Part shown: one piece after another, positions 38,401-47,707 of the stretch | How positions within the stretch are numbered: the first letter of the stretch is position 1 | Layout: every line of letters begins with the position of its first letter | Assembly: GCA_023212725.1 (NCBI GenBank) | Contig: JALBYF010000043.1 | Span: 96,579 to 160,578 of the forward strand | Length of the DNA stretch: 64,000 bases | Reading direction: 5' to 3' | Origin: Tranzscheliella williamsii | Lineage: Eukaryota > Basidiomycota > Ustilaginomycetes > Ustilaginales > Ustilaginaceae | The notes under the pieces: generated by a model | What the model was told of the DNA's origin: nothing | Database searches by the model: none | Seen by the model: only the letters and a program-made list of their open reading frames with translations | Position numbers and translations under genes: made by a program

Positions 38401-38815
38401 AAGGTTCGGACTGCCTCTGCCGGCGAATTTTGGCGGAGACGGAGTCCAGGCTCCCAGCCGAGATGCCGAGGGACAAACCGGCACCGATGGCACAGTGGAC
38501 GGAGCACGGTCGGAAGGACTGGAAGCGGAGGAGCCGCGTCTGGCCACGACCGAGGCGTGGGCCCTGGATGCAGCGCACCGGCTCTTGGCCGCAGTGGAGG
38601 CCGTGGAGAACGAACTGGTGCACCACTCGTACCAGAACGACATCCTCAGCCGTTACATCAATGACGTCCTGATCGAGCTGCGAAGCTCTCCGCCCGACGA
38701 TCGGCTCGGCTTCGAAGAAGAGCTTCTGAACCAAGACCCATTGACGTCCGCCGCGTCTGCTACCTTGCAAGCTGAACTCGACCCTGATATCACCATGGAG
38801 GACTCCACTTCCTGA
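35420..38815 (+). CDS. Rsc9/ARID2-like chromatin-remodelling subunit
   Basis: Intronless, 1131 aa, ATG at 35420. Order: a Pro/Gln/Ser-rich N-terminus (about 1-115); a helical repeat region (about 130-560) starting NRLLLSLKSGLPVQIDWALSRL, as in the armadillo part of Rsc9/ARID2; an RFX-like winged helix (about 640-740; GIEWMKVLFQANP, MEFWTAYKEEFG, ADLIRAVSQVFPGA); and a C2H2-like finger (about 750-790; FQCGWKTCP, then HAETHV, then CRWLSCDY). This combination is typical of Rsc9 in RSC and ARID2/BAF200 in PBAF. No ARID domain was seen, as in yeast Rsc9. It should act in a SWI/SNF-class nucleosome-remodelling complex in the nucleus. The C-terminal 300 residues are low-complexity and acidic. Confidence 0.75.
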   Translation: MSFQQPSSPGVFHDNNLNPVRSIPSQHLPYPPSAAASHPHLAHAQQPQLPSLGNQPFASSQLGHRPIHPLPTHGRHLPPAQHLLSRSQPFSMKGSPASTPAVQQLPRNAPREDPNSRKRSRKIVGDGFEASYHQPGPSNRLLLSLKSGLPVQIDWALSRLAQHSAAHRDMLLDTVPGLADALLTYVRRLCSAIHGRPPSEWQTQYFEQPSGVPDVGIGAPGEMGSQGASTWFRGRQLPSTKAPKFLCTASPSIPSSPQPSTTAHAGRIGALVMATIDGARKAGDVEEIRFDPARDRSHSDLMRRALESALILRNLSLTTSNLKHLGSMKRIYALIYEVLDLPSGTITSQTHTSAGQVRDTFENEEWLELEGLQELRLYFLDILEGLAGRLHLTRRALSAFTSSGQRIPVSDMQRDGFVPKDDERAVWQPSNGARNGLTDGGADEHRPSDGIFAHLVQMVLHSDDRAFLLGSLRCLTAMATVEKNEGAFVEQELPDGTQALGLLSRCVELLSLTQDQELLEAALDLLYQMICIGNNGLMLTAALAPARSLTSPRSDPLAPALLHATSKASNSARACSRTFGLVRFLTRNLQIGRTVWERDQPLKVHKDWSSKVPSRQGEAMRKERELKIKQAAETPEQRALKKRLTRLERRSLSGLVEPQRGIEWMKVLFQANPTKEVTQMEFWTAYKEEFGQQEGTALQPAADLIRAVSQVFPGAAAMVIQGVNGSPNRFIIRGIELRERNLVEPFQCGWKTCPSPDTASAAAQRSHAETHVRFAKDGNCRWLSCDYDSNTVPGFQELDGTAKTKLLLLHVLTHLQSSDPATLPDSLEADPFTADSVREVLPTSGAAAEAGVHRVFEKAALPTGGRYIRGKKTSDGETVSFELQKPKPSPSNSGRKESAKGTANGHTVEGKTSTTPRPGTVDNPGQLTFEVVRTPSVGGEDAPSPQGPAFTSLLILRMLTRNASILLQKAGARRGSADGEDDEGAAAIRGEGDERFGLPLPANFGGDGVQAPSRDAEGQTGTDGTVDGARSEGLEAEEPRLATTEAWALDAAHRLLAAVEAVENELVHHSYQNDILSRYINDVLIELRSSPPDDRLGFEEELLNQDPLTSAASATLQAELDPDITMEDSTS

Positions 38816-39347
38816 CCGGATGTATGCCAACAGTGGCCTAATGCCAAAGTAAATTGTGCAGCTGTCTCTACGTCGCCACAGGCTAGAAAGGTCGCGTTTG
38901 ACATCAAGGTCAAGTGAGGACTAGGATCTAACATCTCGTCTGACACGCCTCTTGTTTGTTAGATCACGACGCGTGTACCGAATCTAACGGTCGCCGGCAA
39001 CTGCTGTGAGAACTGAGATTCGCATTCGCATTCGCATTGCTGGAAATAATATGAAATGACCCCCGCTTGCATTTCACTTTGGTGAGCGGCATAACGTAGG
39101 ACGCTGAATATCGATGCACCGACCAGCCATCATGGAAAAGGTGTCGTAGCATGCGCTGTTGCACTCTGACTCCCAACCAGCCGCTTCCCACCAGCCTAGC
39201 CAGACAGCTCGGTCAACCCCTTCCTCTCTGGCCTTCTGCCATATGCACCCGGCACTTGGTCAGCTTCCACTGTTTCTTGAGTTACGTGCCCAGCACTGCG
39301 GGCCAGCTTAGCCTTGACACGGCATCCTTCGGCTGCGCTCTTCCACT

Positions 39348-39380
39348 ATGTCGTCCTCCGTCTTGCGACTTCAAGCCTAG
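39348..39380 (+). promoter_or_regulatory. Upstream ORF in the ubc2 leader
   Basis: An ATG at 39348 opens a ten-codon frame closed by TAG at 39378-39380, 139 bp before the ubc2 ATG and upstream of the probable leader intron. If transcribed, it could lower initiation at the main start. Confidence 0.35.
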
Positions 39381-39451
39381 GACTACATTGCTTCTTGCCT
39401 CACGCTCTCGCAGATCTCCGGGCCCCGACGCAAGCGTCTCCTCGCCCGTTG

Positions 39452-39498
39452 GTGAGCGGAGTGCTCGGCTCGGCATCTGACATTCTCTTTCCAACTAG
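39452..39498 (+). other. Probable 5'-UTR intron of ubc2
   Basis: 47 bp with donor GTGAGC, a CATCTGACAT branch-like site and acceptor CAACTAG. No in-frame ATG exists in the upstream exon, so splicing would change only the leader. 47 bp is short but within the usual fungal range. Confidence 0.5.
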
Positions 39499-39519
39499 GG
39501 TCTCGACGTGTCTGCCAGG

Positions 39520-41982
39520 ATGAGCGTACAGAGTCCTGCAGCTTCGCCAACGGTCCATGTGAACCGATGGTCCGACCATCAGGTGGCAGAGTGGCTCGCT
39601 GGCATTGGCCTTGCCAAGTATGCCAAGGACTTCAAAAACAACGGTATCAGTGGCGATGTACTTGTGCTGCTCGACGACGATGCGCTCAAGGACATCGGGG
39701 TGGCTACCATCGGTCAGCGTCTATCTCTGCTCTCCGCCATCTACCGCCTGAAGCATCAGTATGGCATCCCGCTTCACGACGGCGACTGGCAGCCCAAATC
39801 AGTAGCCGCGCAGGAAGGTGCCCACTCGGCACAAACAGCCACCCAATTGGGAACCGCACTTCGTCAGCGGGATGAGCGGATCATGCTGCTTGAATCCCAA
39901 ATCTTCCGGCTCGCCGACTATCTGGTTCGTTTCCAGCAAGACATGGCGCTCGTAGCACGGCACACCGGTGTCAAGGTGGCCTCGACCGACACACCCATCA
40001 CCCTTGTCTCCAACACCCTCCAAGGCTATGCTTCGTCGGGCGGCACCCATGCATCCCTGCCTACCTCCGCATCCAATCCCGAGCTCCATTCCACCGCAAC
40101 AGGCCTCCCTCTCGAGTCTCCCACCTCGCGTAACTTCAGCGGCTTTGTTTCACCCACCCGCTCAGATGGCTTGTCATACTCGTCGAATCCATCAGCTCGA
40201 TCCGCGCATGCTGCCGCCGCAACTCAGGAAGATGGGCCGGGGGCGAGCGGAAGCAGCCATGCCTACAGTCACTCCCACTCTGGCTCGTTGAACGGTTTCA
40301 AGCCTCCGGCCGCAACCACTTCTGCCAGGGGTGAAACGGGCGCGACGAGCTCGCACCCCTCTTCGAACACGCCAGCCACTCCTACTTCGGCAGGTTTCCA
40401 CCATCAGGGTGTGGCCTCGGCCCTGGCGGGTCCTGCGGACGTTTCGCCGACGCAGAGCACACCATCGGCCACTCCCACCTCTGCAGCCCCGGCACTGCCA
40501 TCCGCACCACAGCCCTCGCCCGGCGCGGCTGCCAGCCACAGCGTTGTCAGTCCAACAAGGAGGCTTGCGCATCCGAATTCGGCATCGACCTCTTCGAGTG
40601 CTGACGTGGATGGCGCGTTACGCCCGCGCGCCGCCTCGGCTGCGGTGAGGAACGGGTCGGTATCGGCGACAACGGCGTCGCCCGCCGCCTCGTCGCCCAC
40701 CTCTGCTGCGCCCCCTGCACACGATCGCGAAAGCCGGCCGAGTCTGAAAGCGACAGGGTCGGGCTCGAGCGCAACCCCTTCGACGGCAAGCACACCGGCG
40801 GCAGCGGTGTCTTCGTCCAACTCGAGCAGCTCGGATAGCAACCCATACAAGTCATTCCGGGTGACGCTCGACGATCCGTGCTACAAGGTGCTACCGGCGG
40901 CGTTGAAGAAGTACAAGATCAACGACGACTGGCGGCAGTACGCGCTGTTCATCTGCTATGGCAAGACGGAGCGCTGTCTGAGCTATGATGAGAAGCCGCT
41001 GCTGCTGTTCCAGAAGCTCAAGGAGAACGAGCAGAGCCCGGTGTTCATGCTGCGCCATATCCGCGATGTCAAGTCGCCGATTGCGATTGCCGAGGCGAAA
41101 GCGGCGACCAAGGTGCAGGAGCGCGAGGCGGACGGGGGTGGGAAGCGGCGCGGGGCGGCGGCGCGTGCAGATAAGCGCAAGCTGATTGCGGGGTCGCCGC
41201 CTGCGGGCGTGGCGGTGGCGAATGCCAGCAGCCCGGTCGAGGTGGGTCCCGCGGCGGATCTATCGGAGCGGACCAAGCTGCCCAAGACGTACGCGGTAGC
41301 CATCTACCCGTACATGCCCGAGCGCGACGACGAGTTCGAGGTCCACGTCGGCGACACGTTTGTCGTGATTAGCAAGGCCAAGGGGTGGTGGATTGTGCAG
41401 CGCGACAGCAAGGCGCACGGTAGCGGCGATGTCGTCTACAGCGTGCCGATCAGCGAGGGCGAGGCGGGCGAGCAGGGCTGGGCGGGGTGTCGTGCCGAGG
41501 TGGCGTCGGGGTGGGTGCCTGCCGGGTGTCTGCTCGAGACGAGCCGGCCGCTGGGGAGTATTGTCGACGTGGACTCGCCGACCGAGGCGCGCGCGGCGGC
41601 GTCGGGCCGCAGCACGCCGACCGACCGCCGCGCCCCCATCCCGCCGCGGCTGATCACCAGCACCAGCACGCCCGGCATCATGCTCATGCACTACCGCAGC
41701 ACCACCGCCGACCTCCGCCTCGACCGCGACGAGCGCCTCCGCGTCTTCAAGCGCTACAACCACTGGTCCTACTGCGTCCAGGAGCGCGACCCTCACGCCC
41801 GCGGCTGGGTCCCCAGCTGGTACATCGGCAAACTCCCCCCCGCCCCCTCCCCGCGCACACCCCACACCCCCTCCCCCGACACCGCCCCCCCCGACCCCGC
41901 AGCAACCCCTCCCGCAAAATCTCCCGACCATCCCCCCCCCGACCCCACCCACCCCACCGACCCCACCGACCCCACAATGTAA
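39520..41982 (+). CDS. ubc2: Ste50-type signalling adaptor Ubc2 (SAM, RA, two SH3)
   Basis: Intronless coding part, 820 aa; ATG at 39520, because the longer frame starts with GTG at 39508. Domains: SAM (about 14-76; RWSDHQVAEWLAGIGLAKYA, ending near IYRLKHQYGIP); a long Ser/Thr/Ala/Pro-rich linker (about 160-435); Ras-association domain (about 441-530; PYKSFRVTLDDPCYKVLP); first SH3 (about 590-665; AVAIYPYMPERDDEFEV, GWWIVQRD, GWVPAGCL); second SH3 (about 718-775; LMHYRSTTADLRLDRDE, GWVPSWYIG); and a Pro-rich tail. Two C-terminal SH3 domains added to Ste50 architecture match basidiomycete Ubc2, the adaptor that in U. maydis links Ras/pheromone input to the MAPKKK-MAPKK-MAPK cascade for mating and pathogenic development. 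It is cytosolic or at the cell cortex. Confidence 0.9.
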   Translation: MSVQSPAASPTVHVNRWSDHQVAEWLAGIGLAKYAKDFKNNGISGDVLVLLDDDALKDIGVATIGQRLSLLSAIYRLKHQYGIPLHDGDWQPKSVAAQEGAHSAQTATQLGTALRQRDERIMLLESQIFRLADYLVRFQQDMALVARHTGVKVASTDTPITLVSNTLQGYASSGGTHASLPTSASNPELHSTATGLPLESPTSRNFSGFVSPTRSDGLSYSSNPSARSAHAAAATQEDGPGASGSSHAYSHSHSGSLNGFKPPAATTSARGETGATSSHPSSNTPATPTSAGFHHQGVASALAGPADVSPTQSTPSATPTSAAPALPSAPQPSPGAAASHSVVSPTRRLAHPNSASTSSSADVDGALRPRAASAAVRNGSVSATTASPAASSPTSAAPPAHDRESRPSLKATGSGSSATPSTASTPAAAVSSSNSSSSDSNPYKSFRVTLDDPCYKVLPAALKKYKINDDWRQYALFICYGKTERCLSYDEKPLLLFQKLKENEQSPVFMLRHIRDVKSPIAIAEAKAATKVQEREADGGGKRRGAAARADKRKLIAGSPPAGVAVANASSPVEVGPAADLSERTKLPKTYAVAIYPYMPERDDEFEVHVGDTFVVISKAKGWWIVQRDSKAHGSGDVVYSVPISEGEAGEQGWAGCRAEVASGWVPAGCLLETSRPLGSIVDVDSPTEARAAASGRSTPTDRRAPIPPRLITSTSTPGIMLMHYRSTTADLRLDRDERLRVFKRYNHWSYCVQERDPHARGWVPSWYIGKLPPAPSPRTPHTPSPDTAPPDPAATPPAKSPDHPPPDPTHPTDPTDPTM

Positions 41983-42154
41983 CATACCCCACCCGTACAC
42001 TATCCATCCACCACAGATCAACCACACAATCGCGACAGAACAGCACGTTAGGCGTGGCTAGGCGCGAATCTCCAGGAAAAAAGGATCAAGATAGAGAGGG
42101 CAGACTCGTACATCTTGTCTAAGGGGCGTGTGGGTACTGGTGCGCAGTGCTCGG

Positions 42155-44167
42155 CTAGAGCTGCTTCTCGATCTCGGCGAGTTTCGAGGGATGTTTCGTG
42201 CTGGATGCGGGCGCGGTCTGGAGCTTTTTGGCGTTCTGGCCGTCGGCGAGCGATTGAAAGTAGAGCTGGAGGTCGGCCTCGAGATTCTCGGTCAACTCGT
42301 CGCCCTTTTCGCTCGACTTGCTCGAGTTAAAGAGCGCCTGGAGCTCCTCCATCTTTTGCTGGCGGTCCATCTCGGGGTCGTAGTAGCGATGACGCTTCAA
42401 GACGACGCGCTCCCATAGCGACAGGTGTCGTGGGTGGACGGCCACGCCGTGGTAGTCCTGTTCGCGGCCCTGAACTACGCACTCCCAGTACCGCTCCTGC
42501 TCTCGCAGATCGAGCCCGGTGGTGTCGGGGATAAAGACCATAGTCAAAATCCAGCCGGCAAGGCCAAACCATGAGACGACCCAGAACTTGGTATGGTTGC
42601 CAATGTAGTTGTAAAGAATAGCGGGTGCCAACGCACCGAGCTTGCCCACAGCAGCCGAGACACCGTGCGAGGTGGCGCGGATGGAAGCGGGGAAGACCTC
42701 GGCAGCGAGCAAGAATGAAGTCGAGTTGGGACCAAACTGGTTGAAGAAAGACGAGAGGAAGTAGATGGCCTGGAAAGCCTTGATCCCGGCACCCGGCTGG
42801 GTCAGGGTATTGTACAGGGCGGCGCCAATGATGAAGAGGATGAAATCGGCGACAAATCCATTGGCCTGCATCCACTTCCGGCCATACTGCTTGTGGTCGA
42901 TGAGCAAGGCAGCCATGTAGTATCCGACCAGCGATACGATAATGTTGTACAGGTTGAAAACCCAGGTGGTTTCGAGCGATCCCGAGTTGCCGGTGATAAT
43001 GTTGATAAAGACACCGGCAAAGATCTTGTTACCGTAGAAGAAAAAGTCGTTGGCAAACCAACCACCGGCGGTTCCCAGCAAACGGTGCCAGTAGTGGTTC
43101 AGAGACAACTTTAACGACTTGACGTCGTAGCCAGAGGTATTGAGACGCTTCTTGGCTTCCTGCAGCGCTGCATCCTGGTACTTCATCTTGTAGTATCGAA
43201 GATAGGCGAGGTAAAGGGTAAATGCGGCAATCACACCAAACTGGACGCGGAAGGTCCACTGGACCGAGGTGAGCGAGTAGGGACCGGAGAGAGAACCGTG
43301 AAAGATGAGCAGAAGGATGATGAGGATGCCTTGATTGGCGAGCTGACCCCAGCCCTGCATGAGGAAGGAGAGCGACACTTTGCGTCCTCGATGCATTCGG
43401 TCGCCCGTGGTAGCAGCACGGCCGGGACCGGTGCCTTCCATCGCGCGTGTCGATGTCATCGGATATTCGCCACCGACGCCGATGCCGTAAATAAAGACGG
43501 ACCAGGCATAGCAGATAACCCAACCATTGAGGGTGGTGCCCCACATGGCTGTAAGCATAAGCGAGCCAAGCGTCATAACGAGTGCATCCTGTACCATTCC
43601 AAACTTTCGACCGATCCAGTCGCCCTCCACACCGACAAGGATTTGGCCGACAATGATACCGACAATCTCGAGATAGTCGATGGCATGGACCCAGTTCTTG
43701 TCGCAGGTGGTGTAGTCCTTCCAGCAGGCGGGCCAGACCGCCTTGAAAAGAGGCGACAGATTGCCGATGGAAAAGAGAGTGTAGCCTTCGACAAAAAGGC
43801 CGAGCCCGGTTACGACATAGTTGCTGAAGTAGGCCGAAATAGGAGAGAGGGGATCCTTCTTGAACATGCGCGCGATGACGCCGAGTTCTCGACGCGCCTC
43901 GGCATTGGATTGGGCATTGATCCAAGCGGTCTTTTGGCGAAAGGGCAGATCTGCCCAGTAGGTTTTGGTGTCTTGGGTATACGAGTCGGCAGGAAAGAGG
44001 GTCTCGTCGAGGGCGGATTGTTGCGTGAAGAGAGTCTGATTCGGAGCGGCGGACATAGGACCACCCGAGGGGCCGGAGCTGGACGAGGACGAGGACGCCT
44101 CAGCCTGGCTAGCGGAGTCGGCAGAAGACGACACCAAGCCTGGCTCGCGATCCTGGTGAGCTGACAT
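42155..44167 (-). CDS. Phosphate:H+ symporter-type MFS transporter (Pho84-like)
   Basis: Intronless, 670 aa, ATG at 44165-44167, about 12 helices. Family marks: a first helix followed by FVEGYTLFSIG; VGVEGDWIGRKFGM; and the phosphate-porter signature GIGVGGEYPMTSTRAMEGTG. Later come GGWFANDFFFYGNKIFAG, FNQFGPNSTSFLLAAEVFPASIRAT and HGVSAAVGKLGAL. These fit the PHS family of plasma-membrane phosphate or glycerophosphodiester importers (Pho84, Git1). Both ends are long: about 110 hydrophilic residues first and about 100 charged residues last. A minus-strand TATA box lies at 44404-44410. It converges with ubc2; the stops are 172 bp apart. Confidence 0.9.
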   Translation of the reverse strand: MSAHQDREPGLVSSSADSASQAEASSSSSSSGPSGGPMSAAPNQTLFTQQSALDETLFPADSYTQDTKTYWADLPFRQKTAWINAQSNAEARRELGVIARMFKKDPLSPISAYFSNYVVTGLGLFVEGYTLFSIGNLSPLFKAVWPACWKDYTTCDKNWVHAIDYLEIVGIIVGQILVGVEGDWIGRKFGMVQDALVMTLGSLMLTAMWGTTLNGWVICYAWSVFIYGIGVGGEYPMTSTRAMEGTGPGRAATTGDRMHRGRKVSLSFLMQGWGQLANQGILIILLLIFHGSLSGPYSLTSVQWTFRVQFGVIAAFTLYLAYLRYYKMKYQDAALQEAKKRLNTSGYDVKSLKLSLNHYWHRLLGTAGGWFANDFFFYGNKIFAGVFINIITGNSGSLETTWVFNLYNIIVSLVGYYMAALLIDHKQYGRKWMQANGFVADFILFIIGAALYNTLTQPGAGIKAFQAIYFLSSFFNQFGPNSTSFLLAAEVFPASIRATSHGVSAAVGKLGALAPAILYNYIGNHTKFWVVSWFGLAGWILTMVFIPDTTGLDLREQERYWECVVQGREQDYHGVAVHPRHLSLWERVVLKRHRYYDPEMDRQQKMEELQALFNSSKSSEKGDELTENLEADLQLYFQSLADGQNAKKLQTAPASSTKHPSKLAEIEKQL

Positions 44168-46092
44168 GCCGGCTTCGGCAAGGAGAGGAAGTGGGCCGAT
44201 CCAGAGAGCTCCAAGCCGCTTCGTGTGTCGTCGATAGAACGAAGAACGGAGAGGAAGAATAGGGCGTTGCGGTGAGGGCGAAAAGGAGAGCGAGGACGAA
44301 AGCGCTAGCGAGGCCGGGGGCGCTGTTGAGGGCAGGAGCGTTGGCGAGGGCTTAGGTGAGCTCTGGCGGAGGGAACGGCGAGATCAGTGAAAGAGGGTTT
44401 TGACTATATACTCGTACGGGGCCGGGGTAGCGGGAAGAGCGAGGTGGCAAGGTGCAGTTCAACGCAAGAAAAATGCTACTGGGCGGACCAGCTGGACGGT
44501 TGGACCCGCGAGCGCCCTGAATCCAAGCGCAAGCGGCACGACCCAGCCGCAGGAGCTATGAAAGCGGCAACCAAACGCTACTGCACGCCGAGCGAAGGAG
44601 CAACGGAAGGAGCAAATGAGAGCGTGGCGAAAGCCAAGGCGCGTTTGTATCGACGATGCATACTACAGCGTAATTCACTAGCACTATTCGGCCAGCCAAA
44701 ATTTCTTCCGAATGGACCGCAGACCCAGGAAGACATGCAAATAAATTCTGTTTCGACGCAAACAGAACGAGCATTTTCAGTCCTCGCCAAGCGACCCAAT
44801 ACAGCTAGCAAAGGGCGAGCGACTACATGCTGAGACGCAGAGGCGCATTCGCATCCATAAGCTGGGCCGTCGCAGCCTGCGAGAGAAATTCAAAAGCCTC
44901 ATCCCAGTAGGACGAAACTAAGGGGGGCCGCCGTCGTCCCTCTCCGCTTTACGCTGTTTGCGCATCGGGAGCCTAACTGAACCGTGGCAAAAAGCGATGA
45001 GCCAACCTGCGAACGGCACCTAACCCTACGGTATGGACCATCAGCGCTGATGTCGCAAGGAGAGGCGGGGGGGCTCAACATCCAGATGGAAACAACGCGA
45101 GCTCGATCCAGTCCAGAAATCAACTACCCCGACCCGAAGGAAGCGCGACCAGGAAGAAGCGCGATTACTAGGGAAATTATGTAGCGATTACTATTTTACT
45201 ATCGTCTGCAAACCAATTCCTCCCGTTTTCTAATCGACGGATGAGCGCGAAATCCGACATTCCGGCTTTGCCTCTCGCTTGCTACTGCCCCTCTTGCCCT
45301 TTCTGCATACGTATCTGAGCTGCCCCGTTGCCAAACGACTTTGGTTGAAGAGAGGGAATGGAGTAAACGCCGTCCTTACAGTACCTTGTAGCATTGGCTC
45401 GTGCCGTCTCGATGGCCATGCTGCCCAGGTTCTGGCTTGTCATGACGCACGGTCGAGCTATGTGGTTCAGCGGCAAACTAGCATAAATTTTGCGCTTAGC
45501 CGACCTGTCCACGTTCCCTCAGCAAGGTCGGATATGGCAGCGTGAATTTCGTCGCAAAGCTTCCAGCCAAATCACAAGCCGCGCGGTTGCTGGCATTTCT
45601 AATATTGACATGCTCAGTCGCTCTACGGCCGACAGCCGCCGGCGACTTTGCCGTCTGCAGCGAGCGTTATCCTCAACCACCTGTAGCTATACTCTCGGCG
45701 CAGTCTGGAGCGCGCTTTCTGGGTCGTCATCCTCGTAGTATTCAACCTCATTGGAGGATCCCTCTTGGCTTCGCTGCGGCCCTGGTCAGCTTAGAGCACG
45801 TCTAGAGCTCTCCCCGCAGGCATAGTGCAGATAAGGGCGGTCTCAGATGCGATCATGACGCCCTCTGCCGTGTCAGCCTCTAGGCACCGTTCCTAAGCCA
45901 TCCCACCTGTTGCTCACCCCGACACACCCAACCCTGTAGCATGGCGACCACGAGGCATTCTGCACCTTCCCTCTAGCGAGAGCCGGGTCATTCGTATCGC
46001 AAAAGGGGAAATGGAGTTGAGAATGCCGCCAAGATGTAAGGCAGATCAATGTCTAAATGCATTATAGGCGTGATGATGCAAGCCGTTATGGT
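44168..46092. other. Long intergenic region
   Basis: 1925 bp, the second-longest gap of the window. It contains the promoter of the phosphate-type transporter and the 3' side of the oxidoreductase gene. Several short plus-strand frames exist (about 44387-44833 and 45542-45805), but none has motifs, and the second lacks an ATG. No repeat, tRNA or transposon relic was recognised. Confidence 0.55.
44404..44410 (-). promoter_or_regulatory. TATA box of the phosphate-type transporter gene
   Basis: TATATAG on the minus strand, about 240 bp before the ATG at 44167. Confidence 0.4.
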
Positions 46093-47405
46093 TCAAGGCA
46101 TCAGAGTGCGAATATCGGCGCTGCTGACTCGGCCCTCCAAGATCAGCTCGGACAGAACCTTGCCTGTGCCGAGCGAATTGGTAATTCCCCAACACGAGTG
46201 ACCGGCGGCAACATAGACCCCGTTCTTGCCACCAATGATGGGGTTCCCCGTTCGGTTGCTGACCGGGAGGTAGCACGCTTGTTTCGCCCGCACTGTGGCT
46301 CCTGCTTCAAGATCGAGCGAAGATGGAGAGAGCACTTTGCTCTGCTCGATTAGCGCACTGATCTTGGTTTCGTCAAAGGTAACTTGGTCGGCTGTTTCAG
46401 GAAGAGGCACTTCATCCGAGCCTCCGCAAACGTAGGCTGTCCCATCCGACCTACAGTAGAGCTCAGGAGCGCCCGCTTTGCGTCCCTCGGGTCCGTACGA
46501 CATCTCGGTGAAAAGACAATCAGCCGAAAGTGGTCGATCCGCTGGCGCCTGTATGATAACGCTATGCGCTCGGGAGCCATCAATGGATGCTGCTGTCTTG
46601 AGGTGCCCCGGCAGCATCTTCCGCGGGAACAGTTTCGTAAGCAGCGAGCCTGTCCAAGGTCTGTAGAATAGGGGAAATAGCCACAGTAGTTGCCGCACAT
46701 CGGCATGGGTCGTATTGTCAGAAATCAGCATGTGCGACAGGCACCTTACGCAGCCCCAAGCTGCACTCACCCTGCAGCGACCACAATGTCGGTTGCGGCC
46801 AGCACGGCGCGGTCGCCTGTTTTGGTATCCTGTGTCTCGACTGCTTTCACCTCTCCGTCACTGCCGAACTGCAGTCCCACGGCCGAAGTGGAAAACAGAG
46901 CTTGTGCACCTGCCAGCCGCGCCCCGTCGATCAGGTGCTGAGTCAGCGCTCCCGGCGTGACCTGCGCCGTCGAGCCTCCGCCGCCCATGTTGACCGAAGA
47001 TGCTACAATGTCATTGTCCAGCCAGGTAAGGTCAGTCTTGCGCCTCGGTTTGGATGTCTCTGTCTTCTTGCCAAGTGTTGAATCCACCTGGATTTGCCAC
47101 GTTTCCACCTCGCGATAGCCCCACTTTTCACGGCCGCCGTCCGACTCGGCCAGGTCTCGATGGAGTCGGAAGCTCAGCTCGGCAAGGCTGGCTGTGGCTG
47201 GGCCATGCCAGTCCAACGCCAGAAAGCCTCCCGCCTTACCAGAGGCAGCTGGGGCCGGTCCCGCCGATGTTTCCAACAGAGTGACCTTGGCATCCTGTGC
47301 CGTACCAGCTATGGCTCGCGAGAGGTAGTAAGCTATACTTGAGCCTACAATCCCTCCTCCAATTACCACTATGGAACGTGGCTGTGCTGCCGTCGACAAC
47401 GACAT
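46093..47405 (-). CDS. DAO-family FAD-dependent oxidoreductase (two exons)
   Basis: Join on the minus strand: 47405-46771 and 46660-46093, 400 aa. The 110-bp intron has donor GTGAGT and acceptor CTACAG; joining restores VVAAGPWTGSLL, a conserved block of the DAO family. The N-terminus carries the dinucleotide fold VVIGGGIVGSSIAYYLSRA with its acidic residue at LLET. ASGKAGGFLALDW follows, and near the end come GGKNGVYVAAGHSCWGI and GTGKVLSELI. It resembles fungal Tda3-like oxidoreductases more than classical D-amino-acid oxidase; the substrate is unknown. No peroxisomal SKL-type end is present (it ends TLMP). The ATG is at 47403-47405; a slightly longer frame begins with TTG. It is divergent to the nucleoporin gene. 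Confidence 0.85.
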
Positions 47406-47707
47406 TCTTACGCTTGACAATCACAATCAGCAATGTGGATGGTAGTCGGTGGCACCGAGTCACAGTTGCCACCAACCGCTTGCTACAAACTGATATATGT
47501 GGAGGTGGCGTGGAAGCGTGGCGGATGATCTACGTGCAAAGCTCGGCCGATAAAACCGTATGGCTGAATTTGAATTGTTAGAGTTACAACAGGCCCACGT
47601 ATGCGGTCAAAGGCTTGCAGAAAAACACTCACAACACCATCAGTCTGGTCTTCTCATCATCTCCCGTTGCCTATATTCGCTGAATTCTGCTTCTGGCAAT
47701 TGCGAGG
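47406..47707. other. Divergent promoter region
   Basis: 302 bp between the oxidoreductase and nucleoporin start codons; both promoters must lie here. No TATA box was recognised. Confidence 0.6.

Larger units (their letters stand above)
38816..39519. other. Intergenic region and ubc2 leader
   Basis: 704 bp with no gene. It includes three attcgc hexamers at about 39018-39035, a uORF (39348-39380) and a probable leader intron (39452-39498). Confidence 0.6.

Noticed and set aside
44387..44833. Plus-strand 148-codon frame upstream of the phosphate-type transporter
   Set aside because: No motif, poor codon bias, and it overlaps the presumed promoter and TATA box of the divergent gene.
45542..45805. 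Plus-strand frame with a signal-peptide-like start
   Set aside because: It begins with GTG and has no in-frame ATG before the hydrophobic part; no splice site supplying one was seen.
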